Part shown: piece by piece, positions 26,064 through 33,229 of the stretch | Numbering within the stretch: position 1 is the stretch's first letter | How the letters are laid out: each line of letters starts with the position of its first letter | DNA from: JBDTSW01 sp963807385 | GTDB lineage: Bacteria; Actinomycetota; Thermoleophilia; Solirubrobacterales; 70-9 | DNA length: 64,000 nucleotides | Assembly: GCA_963807385.1 (NCBI GenBank) | Contig: CAWEBQ010000004.1 | Span: 157,745 to 221,744 of the forward strand | Direction: 5' to 3' | The notes under the pieces: model-generated | Told to the model about the DNA's origin: nothing | What the model saw: the letters and a program-made list of their open reading frames with translations, nothing else | Databases searched by the model: none | Program-made: the position numbers and the translations under genes

Positions 26064-29000
26064 GTGGAGAGGGCAACGGAGGCGCAGCAACTGGTGGCCC
26101 AGCATCGGGACGGTCCGATGCTCATCCTCGGCGCGGCCGGCACGGGACGCAGCGAGGCGCTGGCGCTGCGGCTCGCCTCGCTGGTAAAGGAAGGCCTCGA
26201 GGCCGATCGAGTGCTCATCCTCACCCGTTCCAAGGCGGCCGCATCGCGGTTGCTCGAGCGCTGCGAGACCCTGGTCGACCGGCCCTACACCGAGCTCTGG
26301 GTCGGCACCTACCGCGATGTCTCGGAGCGCCTTCTGCGGGAGCACGCGATGGAAGCAGGCCTCGACCCGTTCTTCGCCACTGTTGAGTTGCCGGACCGCC
26401 TGGCGATTCTGCTCGATCGGCTCGACGACCTCCCGCTACGACTCCACGAGATCCGGGGCAACCCCTCGGGCCTGCTCGCTCGGCTGCTCCGGCGAATCGA
26501 CCTGCTGAAGGCCGAGGGCGTAAACCCGCGGCGCCTGCGCCTATGGGCGGAGGCCGAGGTCGAGGCGGCGGGCGGCGTGCCGGCGCGCGAGCGGGCTAGG
26601 CGGGAGGCCGAGTTCGCCGAGTTCTACGCGCGCCACGACGCCATTCTTCGCGAGAGCGGCAGCCTGGACGAGGGCGACCTGCCCCTGGAGCTGGCCCGGC
26701 TCCTCCGCGAGCGCCCCGACGTAATGGAGGCGACCTCGAAGCGATTCACGGCGGTGATGGCCGACGAGCTTGAGGACGCCGCCCCAGCCCATCGGGAGCT
26801 CCTCGCGGCGCTGGCATCTCAGGGCGGCCCGGTCTGCGCGTGCGATCCGCGCCAAGGCGTGCGCCGCTTCCGCTGCGCGGGAGAGGCCACCGTTGCCTGG
26901 TTTGCGGATGCCTACCCGGACGCGCGTGACGTCGAGCTCGAGCCGGCTCAGCGCTTCGGCGCGGGAATCGCGGCGGCCGCCGCGATCGCTGGGGGGGGCG
27001 ACCAGCCCGCCGTTCCAGAGCCCCCGGGCGACGTCCACTTTTGGCGCTGTTCCACCGAGCGAGCGCAGGCTCAGGCGGCTGCGCGCGAGGTCGAGGTGCT
27101 GCTGGGCTCCGGTGTTTCCCCCGACCGGATCTGCCTGATAGCGGCCGCCGGGTGGCGGGAGGGCAGGCTGCTCGGCGCGGCGCTGGAGGAGCGCAACGTG
27201 CCCTTCCGCTATGCCGGCGCGGCGGCGTTCTTCCAGCGCCGCGAGGTCCGCGACGCCCTCGCCTGGCTGCGGATGCTGGCCGACCCGAAGGACTCGGCCG
27301 CCGTCGTCCGGGCGCTCACGCGGCCGCCGGTGGAGTTGCGCTCGGTGGACCTGGCTCGCGTCACCACGATTGCCCGCCGTCGCAAGCTGGACATGATCTC
27401 CGCTCTCCAGGCCGCCTTGGAGAGCCCCCAGTTACCGCCGGAGGCCCGCGACCGCATCCACTCGTTCCTGCGGCTCTACCAGGCGGCCTCGGCCGCGCTC
27501 GAGGATCGCCGCGCCGATGTCTTCGTCCGGCGGCTGATCGAGCGGATCGGCCTGCGGCGGCATAGGCTCTTCGCGGCCAGCCCCGAGACGGCGGAGCGCC
27601 TCGTCAACCTCTCGCAGCTCGCCGACATGGCCGCGGCCTGGTCCCGGCGCCAGCCCCAGGCGTCCACTCGTGACTTCATCCGTCACGTGACCGCCGTCGC
27701 CGATGCCGGCGAGTTGGGGGTCGAGGAGGGCGACGAGCCGTCGGTGGGGGCGGTCCTGGTCGCCGAGCCCGAGCAGGTGAAGGGGCTCGAGTTCGACCAC
27801 GTCTATCTCCTTGGCCTCCACCTCGGCGCCATCGACGGGCACGCATCCGAGGACGAGTGGGTGCCGCCCGCGCTCACCGGTGACGAGATGCCCGAGCCGG
27901 ACGAGGGCCTGGTGGCGACGCGCCGCTCCCGTCTCGCCTACATCTCCATGACCCGCGCCGGTCAGGGGCTCGTGCTGTCCTGGTCGGAGGCGATCGGAGA
28001 CAAGCCGGTGCACCCGTCGCCCCTCCTGGAGGCCGTGCGAGCGGCGCTCGGCGGGGAGGAGGTCGTCCACGAGGAGGAGCTGTTCGGCCCGGCGGAGAGC
28101 CTCCACTCCACCTACCGCATGATCCGCGACGAGGTGCTCGAGGCGTCGTGGCGGGCGGGCTCGGCGATCTCGGAGATGCGCCTCGATACGGCGGACGACG
28201 TCAACCGCGCCGTCGCCCGGTTCCTCGAGATGCTCAAGCTCGCGTCGTTGGTGCAGCGCCCCGGGGAGGAGGCGGGAGCGGAGGCGCTCGCCGACGTCAA
28301 CGAGTTGCTGGCGCGCGTGGCCACGCCCGAGCAACGAGCCGTGCTGGAGGCGTCGGCGCTCGACGATTACGTGTTGGGCGAGGAGCGTGGCAGGGAGGAT
28401 CGGCGGGCGAAGGCCCGCAGCCGCCACGAGCCGTCGCTCGACCAGTTCATCCCCCGCAAAGACGACGGCCTGGCCCTTTCCGCATCCGATATCGACCTCT
28501 ACCGGATCTGCCCCCTGCGCTACAAGTTCGCCCGCGTTTTCGCGATCCCGCAGGAGCCCACGATCAATCAGCGCTTCGGGATCCTGATCCACAACGTGCT
28601 CGACCGCTTCCACTCCGAGGAGATGCGCTCGGCCGAGGCGGGTCTCGCCGGCGATGCGGCGCTGGCGGGTGAGGTGCAGCGGACCGGGGACCTCAACCGG
28701 CTGCTCTCGCTGTTCGAGGCCGGCTGGCGGCGGAGCGGATTCGGCTCCTCCGACGACGAGCTGCAGTACCGCGATCGCGCCGTCGCCGCGCTCACCCGGT
28801 ACCACGAGCGGCACCTGCGCTCGGACTCCAGCCCGGTCTGGCTGGAGCGCAGCTTCAACTTCCGTATCGGCCCGCACCAGCTGCGCGGCCGGATCGATCG
28901 CGTTGACCGCACCCCGGACGGGGGCTACGAGCTCATCGACTACAAGACCGGTGAGCGTCGCTCGTCGGTGACGACCTCCGACGACGTCCAGATCCCGCTC

Positions 29001-29237
29001 TACCGGATCGGTGCTCGCGAGGCCTGGCAGATAGAGGCGAGCGCCGGGAGCTACTGGTACGTGCTCGACGACGAGCGGGTCACCGTGCCGCCCGAACCGG
29101 ACGATGTCGAGCGCGTCGAGCGGACCGTGCTGGAGGTAGCCGGAGGGATCGAGGGGCAGGACTTCGAGCCCAGACCCTCGCCCCAGGTGTGCTCGTGGTG
29201 CGATTACCGACTGATCTGCCCCGCGAGCGAGGCGTAG
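26064..29237 (+). CDS. UvrD/RecB-like helicase fused to Fe-S PD-(D/E)XK nuclease, degenerate Walker A
   Basis: The first ~700 of 1057 residues form a superfamily 1 helicase: a Q-motif-like EATEAQQLV near the N-terminus, motif II MADELED, motif III CDPRQG, motif V VKGLEFDHVYL, motif VI YISMTRA. The last ~270 form a RecB/AddB-type nuclease (ALSASDIDLYRICPLRYKF, later LIDYKTGE) with cysteines in RICP and CSWCDYRLIC for a 4Fe-4S cluster. This is the layout of AdnA/AdnB and AddB end-resection enzymes. Walker A reads GAAGTGRS, with Arg29 in place of the invariant Lys, and motif V has lost its usual TxH. The motor may therefore be weak or structural. No partner subunit is adjacent. GTG 26064 lies seven bases after TAGGTT. 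Confidence 0.88.
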   Translation: MERATEAQQLVAQHRDGPMLILGAAGTGRSEALALRLASLVKEGLEADRVLILTRSKAAASRLLERCETLVDRPYTELWVGTYRDVSERLLREHAMEAGLDPFFATVELPDRLAILLDRLDDLPLRLHEIRGNPSGLLARLLRRIDLLKAEGVNPRRLRLWAEAEVEAAGGVPARERARREAEFAEFYARHDAILRESGSLDEGDLPLELARLLRERPDVMEATSKRFTAVMADELEDAAPAHRELLAALASQGGPVCACDPRQGVRRFRCAGEATVAWFADAYPDARDVELEPAQRFGAGIAAAAAIAGGGDQPAVPEPPGDVHFWRCSTERAQAQAAAREVEVLLGSGVSPDRICLIAAAGWREGRLLGAALEERNVPFRYAGAAAFFQRREVRDALAWLRMLADPKDSAAVVRALTRPPVELRSVDLARVTTIARRRKLDMISALQAALESPQLPPEARDRIHSFLRLYQAASAALEDRRADVFVRRLIERIGLRRHRLFAASPETAERLVNLSQLADMAAAWSRRQPQASTRDFIRHVTAVADAGELGVEEGDEPSVGAVLVAEPEQVKGLEFDHVYLLGLHLGAIDGHASEDEWVPPALTGDEMPEPDEGLVATRRSRLAYISMTRAGQGLVLSWSEAIGDKPVHPSPLLEAVRAALGGEEVVHEEELFGPAESLHSTYRMIRDEVLEASWRAGSAISEMRLDTADDVNRAVARFLEMLKLASLVQRPGEEAGAEALADVNELLARVATPEQRAVLEASALDDYVLGEERGREDRRAKARSRHEPSLDQFIPRKDDGLALSASDIDLYRICPLRYKFARVFAIPQEPTINQRFGILIHNVLDRFHSEEMRSAEAGLAGDAALAGEVQRTGDLNRLLSLFEAGWRRSGFGSSDDELQYRDRAVAALTRYHERHLRSDSSPVWLERSFNFRIGPHQLRGRIDRVDRTPDGGYELIDYKTGERRSSVTTSDDVQIPLYRIGAREAWQIEASAGSYWYVLDDERVTVPPEPDDVERVERTVLEVAGGIEGQDFEPRPSPQVCSWCDYRLICPASEA

Positions 29238-29243
29238 CCACGG

Positions 29244-30128
29244 CTAGCCGCCGGGTGGGTCCTCGGGCTCGGTGCCCCGCTGGCGCAGGAACCGCTGGAA
29301 CTCCTGGGCGATCGAGTCCCCGGTCGCGACGTCCTCGCCGTCACCGAAGGTGACCTCTTGTTCGGACTCGAGGCGCTGGACCAGCTCCTGGATCTCCGGA
29401 TTGGACTGCACGGCGCGATCGACCTGACGATCGAAGCGCTCGATCGCGTCCTCCAGCTCGGAGGCCTCGACCACGGTGCCCGTCAGTCCCTCCAGCCGGC
29501 GCAGCAGGGCGAGGGCAGCCTTCGGGTTGGGCACCGCGGCCACGTAGTGGGGCACCGCGGCCCAGAGGCTGGCCGAGGCGATTCCGCGCTGGCGGCACTG
29601 GTCGTGGAGCACGCCCACGATGCCGGTCGGCCCCTCGTAGTTCGAACGGCTGAGGCCGAGCCGTTCGACCAGCGCGGGGTCCGACGCGAGGCCGGTGATC
29701 GGCACGGGCATGCTGTGGGCGACGTCAGCGATCAGCGCGCCGAGGGTCACCATCATCTCCACGCCGAGCTCCTGGCTGGCGTCGAGGATCGCCTCGGAGA
29801 ACGTCCTCCAGCGCAGGTTCGGCTCGGTGCCGCTGAGGATGATCAGGTCGCGCTCGGCGTCGGGGACGAGCGCCGCGACGAGGGTGTTCTGCGGCCAATC
29901 GACGTGGCGAGCCTGCCCGTCGGTGAGACGGATCGACGGCCGGTTCACCTGGAAGTCGAAGAACTCCTCCGGGTCGATCGTTGCGACGGGCGTGCCGTCC
30001 AGGCCTGCGGCGGCGGCCTCGAGCGCCGTCGTCGCCGCGCTCGCGGCGTCGTTCCACCCGGCGAAGGCGGCTACGAGGACCGGCGACCGTAGCGCCGGGC
30101 GCTCCCCATCCCAGATCAAGGCGTCCAC
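29244..30128 (-). CDS. PAC2 family (proteasome assembly chaperone-like) protein
   Basis: The 294 residues fit the PAC2 family: LVAAFAGWNDAASAATTAL at the start, then ATIDPEEFFDFQVNRPSIRL, and MPVPITGLASDP and VPHYVAAVPNPKAALALL later. Actinobacterial PAC2 proteins are ATP-grasp-like chaperone homologues of unsettled function, found in proteasome-bearing lineages; a link with the PafBC regulator earlier in the window is only suggestive. GTG 30128 follows TACCCT by six bases. It is convergent with the helicase-nuclease gene (six bases apart). Confidence 0.85.
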   Translation of the reverse strand: MDALIWDGERPALRSPVLVAAFAGWNDAASAATTALEAAAAGLDGTPVATIDPEEFFDFQVNRPSIRLTDGQARHVDWPQNTLVAALVPDAERDLIILSGTEPNLRWRTFSEAILDASQELGVEMMVTLGALIADVAHSMPVPITGLASDPALVERLGLSRSNYEGPTGIVGVLHDQCRQRGIASASLWAAVPHYVAAVPNPKAALALLRRLEGLTGTVVEASELEDAIERFDRQVDRAVQSNPEIQELVQRLESEQEVTFGDGEDVATGDSIAQEFQRFLRQRGTEPEDPPGG

Positions 30129-30191
30129 GGGGCGAGGGTATCGCGGGAGGTATCCGCCCGGCGCCGCCTACCGCACTTTCGCGATCCCCAG

Positions 30192-30275
30192 GTCACACCC
30201 CCGCAACGGTGCCAGGCACCGTCACGCAAGTCACACCCCGTCACGGTGCCAGGCACCGTGACGGGGGGCGTGTGT
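30192..30275. repeat. Tandem pair of GGTGCCAGGCACC palindromes
   Basis: Two copies of a unit with CACACCCC, then ACGGTGCC-A-GGCACCGT, lie head to tail in the divergent gap. The first palindrome is 30206-30222 (17 bp). The second is extended to a perfect 31-bp hairpin, 30236-30266 (arms start CCCCGTCACG), and the flanks ACAC/GTGTG continue imperfectly. It looks like an expanding REP-type family. It lies upstream of both PAC2 and the YhaM-like gene. Confidence 0.85.
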
Positions 30276-30302
30276 GTCCGGTGCGCCTTTCATCATCGTC
30301 GT

Positions 30303-31226
30303 ATGGAAGTCGCGACCGTCACCGAGCTCCCGCAGGGCTCCGGGTCCTCGATCGCCGAGCTGCGCCCGGGACGCGGGTTCAGCGGCCGTTACGCCTGCGT
30401 TCGCAAGGACCGGCTCACCGCCAAGAACGGCTCCGCCTACCTGGCGCTCGAACTGCGGGACCGCACGGGGATCCTCTCCGCGAGGGCCTTCCGCGACGCC
30501 GACCGCATGGGCCTGCGCTTCGAGCGCGGCGACGCGGTGGCTGTGCGGGGGCGCATCGAGCGGTTCCGCGGAGAGCTGGCCGCCGAGGTGGAGGACATCC
30601 GCCGCCTTGAGCCGGCGGAGTGGGAGCCCCAGGAGTTCCTGCCCGTCGCGTACCGCTCCGAGGAGGACATGAACGGGTTCCTCGAGCACCTGGCGCGCGA
30701 GATCGCGGATCCCGCCCTGCGTGCGGTCGTTGATCGGGTGGCGTTCGCGGGCCCGCTCGCAGCGGACTTCCGACGGGCGCCGTGCACCCGCGCCGGGCAT
30801 CACGCCTACGTGGGCGGCCTGCTCGAGCACACCGTCTCAGTCGCCACGCTTGCCGGCGAGTTCTGCCAGCTTCACCCCCGCCTCGACTCGGACATGCTGA
30901 TGGCCGCGGCGATCCTCCACGACGCCGGCAAGGCTCGCGAGTTCACCTACGGGGCCGAGTTCGGGACCAGTGAGGAGGGGCGCATGCTCGGTCACCTGGT
31001 GATCGGCGGGCAGCTCGTCTCCGAGGCGGGGTCGGACCTCCCGGAGCAGCGGCGGCTCGCCCTGCTGAACTGCGTGCTCTCCCACCACGGCCCGGACGCG
31101 GGGCCCGGACGGGCGAGGCCTGCGGGGCGCGGTAGCGGATTCGCCTCGGCCGAGGCCATGGCGCTCTACCGGCTGAACGCGCTCGACGCGTCGGTGAAGG
31201 GCGCGCTGGAGCACGGGCTGACGTAG
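30303..31226 (+). CDS. YhaM-like 3'-5' exoribonuclease (OB fold + HD domain)
   Basis: The 307 residues begin with an OB-fold nucleic-acid-binding domain (GRYACVRKDRLTAKNGSAYLALELRDRTG, about 25-105). An HD hydrolase domain follows: HAYVGGLLEHTVSVATLA, then ILHDAGKAREF, then SHHGPD. This is the YhaM/CBF1 arrangement of Gram-positive exonucleases. ATG 30303 is chosen because the conserved sequence begins there; the frame upstream runs through the palindromic repeat. Near the C-terminus an Arg/Gly-rich insert (PGRARPAGRGSG) interrupts the HD domain. Confidence 0.85.
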   Translation: MEVATVTELPQGSGSSIAELRPGRGFSGRYACVRKDRLTAKNGSAYLALELRDRTGILSARAFRDADRMGLRFERGDAVAVRGRIERFRGELAAEVEDIRRLEPAEWEPQEFLPVAYRSEEDMNGFLEHLAREIADPALRAVVDRVAFAGPLAADFRRAPCTRAGHHAYVGGLLEHTVSVATLAGEFCQLHPRLDSDMLMAAAILHDAGKAREFTYGAEFGTSEEGRMLGHLVIGGQLVSEAGSDLPEQRRLALLNCVLSHHGPDAGPGRARPAGRGSGFASAEAMALYRLNALDASVKGALEHGLT

Positions 31227-31250
31227 GCGGGGACCGCCACGCCCCTACAA

Positions 31251-31664
31251 CTAATCGTCCGCCGAGGGGCGCCTCCGATTGCGCTTGTGTGCGCTGCGGC
31301 GCCGCTTGTCCTCGAGGCGGCGCTCCCTGGCCGCGCGCCCGGGCTTGGTGGGGCGGCGGCGCCTCGGGGTCCGGAGCCCGGCGCGGAGCTTGGCCTGCAG
31401 GCGCTTCAGCGCCAGCTCGCGGTTGCGCGCCTGGCCGCGGGCGTCCTGGGCGACGGCCGTGACCCGAGCGCCGACGCGCCGGCGCAGGCGCTCACGGGAG
31501 CGCTCGTCCAGGACCGCCGAGGCCTCGACGTCGAAGACGGCCTCGATCCGGGATGCGGTGACGTTCGCGTGCTGTCCGCCCGGGCCGGATGACCGGCTGG
31601 CGCGCACCTCGATCTCGGCGAGGGGGATCGCCATACCGGACCCGATCGGCATGGGGTCATCCAT
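31251..31664 (-). CDS. arfB: ArfB-type peptidyl-tRNA hydrolase (ribosome rescue)
   Basis: This protein of 137 residues carries the release-factor GGQ motif in SRSSGPGGQHANVTASR followed by a basic tail (RPTKPGRAARERRLEDKRRR) that enters the empty mRNA channel. ArfB/YaeJ frees stalled non-stop ribosomes. The usual N-terminal start is near IPLAEIEV; ATG 31664, 31652 and 31634 are all possible. 31664 overlaps the TauE-like stop by eight bases and is chosen for coupling. Confidence 0.88.
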   Translation of the reverse strand: MDDPMPIGSGMAIPLAEIEVRASRSSGPGGQHANVTASRIEAVFDVEASAVLDERSRERLRRRVGARVTAVAQDARGQARNRELALKRLQAKLRAGLRTPRRRRPTKPGRAARERRLEDKRRRSAHKRNRRRPSADD

Positions 31665-32040
31665 CGCGGGGGCGCAGGGCGCGGATCGCCAGCTGCGTGG
31701 CGACGAGAAGGAGCAGGGCCGCGAATGCCAGCTCCAGGGTTCGCTGGGAGACGGTGTTCGCGACCGCCGCACCGATCCCCACGCCCACCAGCGAGAGCGC
31801 ACCGATGGCGAGGCCGTCGGCCAGCCGCACGTTGCCGTAGCCGTACTGGCGCCAGGAGCCGAGGGCCGCAACCGCAACGATCGCAAGCAGTGAGGTGGAC
31901 TCGGCCTCGAGCTGGGTCTGACCGGCGAAGATCGCGAGGGCCGGCACGAAGAGGATGCCACCGCCGACGCCGAGCAGCCCCCCAACCAGCCCGCCGACGA
32001 GGCCGAGCAGCCCGGCGGCGATGGCGTCGCCCAGCTCCAT
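31657..32040 (-). CDS. Half-size TauE/SafE family membrane protein (second half)
   Basis: The 127 residues hold about four hydrophobic segments and begin with the signature GGLVGGLLGVGGGILFVP and EAESTSLLAIV, the repeat unit of the TauE/SafE (DUF81) anion-exporter family. Full-length members have two such units in about 250 residues. The start ATG overlaps the stop of an equally short homologue (ATGA), so the pair probably forms a heterodimeric transporter for sulfite, sulfoacetate or another organic anion. Confidence 0.8.
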   Translation of the reverse strand: MELGDAIAAGLLGLVGGLVGGLLGVGGGILFVPALAIFAGQTQLEAESTSLLAIVAVAALGSWRQYGYGNVRLADGLAIGALSLVGVGIGAAVANTVSQRTLELAFAALLLLVATQLAIRALRPRDG

Positions 32041-32399
32041 CAGACGATCAGCTCCACCGCGATCGCGGCCATAAGCAGCGCGAACAGCCCGGAGATCCAG
32101 CGCTCGGGAAGACGCTGCTGGAGGGACGTGCCCGCGAGGACCCCCGCCAGCGCCGGGATTCCCACGAGTGCCGCCTTCGCCGGATCCACGTTCCCGTAGA
32201 GCGCCTGAGCGCCGGCCGCGAGCGCGGCGATGACCACGATCGCCGCCAGGCTGGTCCCGGTCGCCTCCCGCTCCCCGTAGCCGAGCCAGAGAATGAGGAG
32301 GGGGACCATCACGGTTCCCCCGCCGACGCCGAACAGGCCGCTGAACGCTCCGGCCGCAGTGGCGATCACGGCCAGCTTGATGATCCGGTCACGAGTCAC
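32040..32399 (-). CDS. Half-size TauE/SafE family membrane protein (first half)
   Basis: This 119-residue protein has the same repeat signature (SGLFGVGGGTVMVPLLILW, REATGTSLAAIVVIAAL) and about four membrane segments. It lies in tandem with its homologue at 31657 and overlaps it by four bases. The two are similar in length and motif, which points to a duplicated half-transporter rather than a gene split by error: each has its own complete signature and start. Confidence 0.8.
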   Translation of the reverse strand: MTRDRIIKLAVIATAAGAFSGLFGVGGGTVMVPLLILWLGYGEREATGTSLAAIVVIAALAAGAQALYGNVDPAKAALVGIPALAGVLAGTSLQQRLPERWISGLFALLMAAIAVELIV

Positions 32400-32443
32400 C
32401 GCCGCGATAGTAGGAACCCCTCCCGACGGGCTAGGTTGCAGCT

Positions 32444-33229
32444 GTGCACGATGAGCTTCTCGAGCCGTTGCGGACGGACCCGTCGGCCGCCGCGATCCTG
32501 TGCGATGTGGACGGGACCCTGGCTCCGATCATCGGCGATCACGCCGCATCGGCCGTCCCCGAGTCGACGCGCGAGGTCCTCGGCGGGCTCGTCTCTCGCT
32601 ACGCGCTCGTCGGGTGCCTCACGGGACGCCGATCCCTCGACGCCCGGCGGATCGTCGGGGTGGAGGGGATCGCCTTCGCCGGGAATCACGGGTTCGAGAC
32701 GCTGGCCCCCGGCGAGGACGAGCCCATGGCGGACCCGGCGGTCGGCGGGCGCGAGCGAGGCCCACGCCGGCTGGTCGAAGGGCTCGACCCCGACGATCTC
32801 GCCGCGGCGGGCCTGCGGGTGGAGGACAAGGGCGCAATCCAGGCGCTCCATTGGCGCCGCGCGGCCTCCGAGGAGGTGGCCGCGGCCAGGGCGCAGGAGG
32901 TGGCGGACCTGGCGCTGGCCGCGGGCCTGGTACCCCGCTGGGGCCGGAAGGTGCTGGAGATCCGGCCGGTCGCCGGAATCGACAAGGGCGTGGCTGCGCG
33001 GCGGATGATTCGCGACGCGGGCGCCAGGACGGCCCTCTTCGGGGGTGATGACGCAACCGACCTCGACGCCTTTGAGGCGCTCCGCTGGATGACTCGCTCC
33101 GAGCGGCTCGAGGCCGGAGTCTGCGTTGGGGTCGCGTCGTCGGAGCAGCCCGACGGCATCGAAGACCGGGTCGACCTCATGGTGGACGGGCCCGAGGGGT
33201 TCGCTGGGGTCCTGGAGGCGCTCCTCTAA
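32444..33229 (+). CDS. otsB: Trehalose-6-phosphate phosphatase
   Basis: This 261-residue HAD hydrolase has the nucleophile motif LCDVDGTLAPI (Asp21, Asp23), motif II in CLTGR, GNHGFE typical of OtsB, and motif III/IV in GIDKG and FGGDDATDLDAF. It removes phosphate from trehalose-6-phosphate to make the osmoprotectant trehalose. otsA is not in the window. GTG 32444 follows TAGGTT by six bases. The stop overlaps the next start (TAATG). Confidence 0.9.
   Translation: MHDELLEPLRTDPSAAAILCDVDGTLAPIIGDHAASAVPESTREVLGGLVSRYALVGCLTGRRSLDARRIVGVEGIAFAGNHGFETLAPGEDEPMADPAVGGRERGPRRLVEGLDPDDLAAAGLRVEDKGAIQALHWRRAASEEVAAARAQEVADLALAAGLVPRWGRKVLEIRPVAGIDKGVAARRMIRDAGARTALFGGDDATDLDAFEALRWMTRSERLEAGVCVGVASSEQPDGIEDRVDLMVDGPEGFAGVLEALL

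Noticed and set aside
29635..29655. GTTCGAAC palindrome as an SOS box
   Set aside because: It lies inside the PAC2 coding sequence, lacks the four-base spacer and has no nearby start.
31657..32399. One TauE gene broken by a frameshift
   Set aside because: Each half has its own start and signature with an ATGA overlap; a split by error would not give a second start and repeat.
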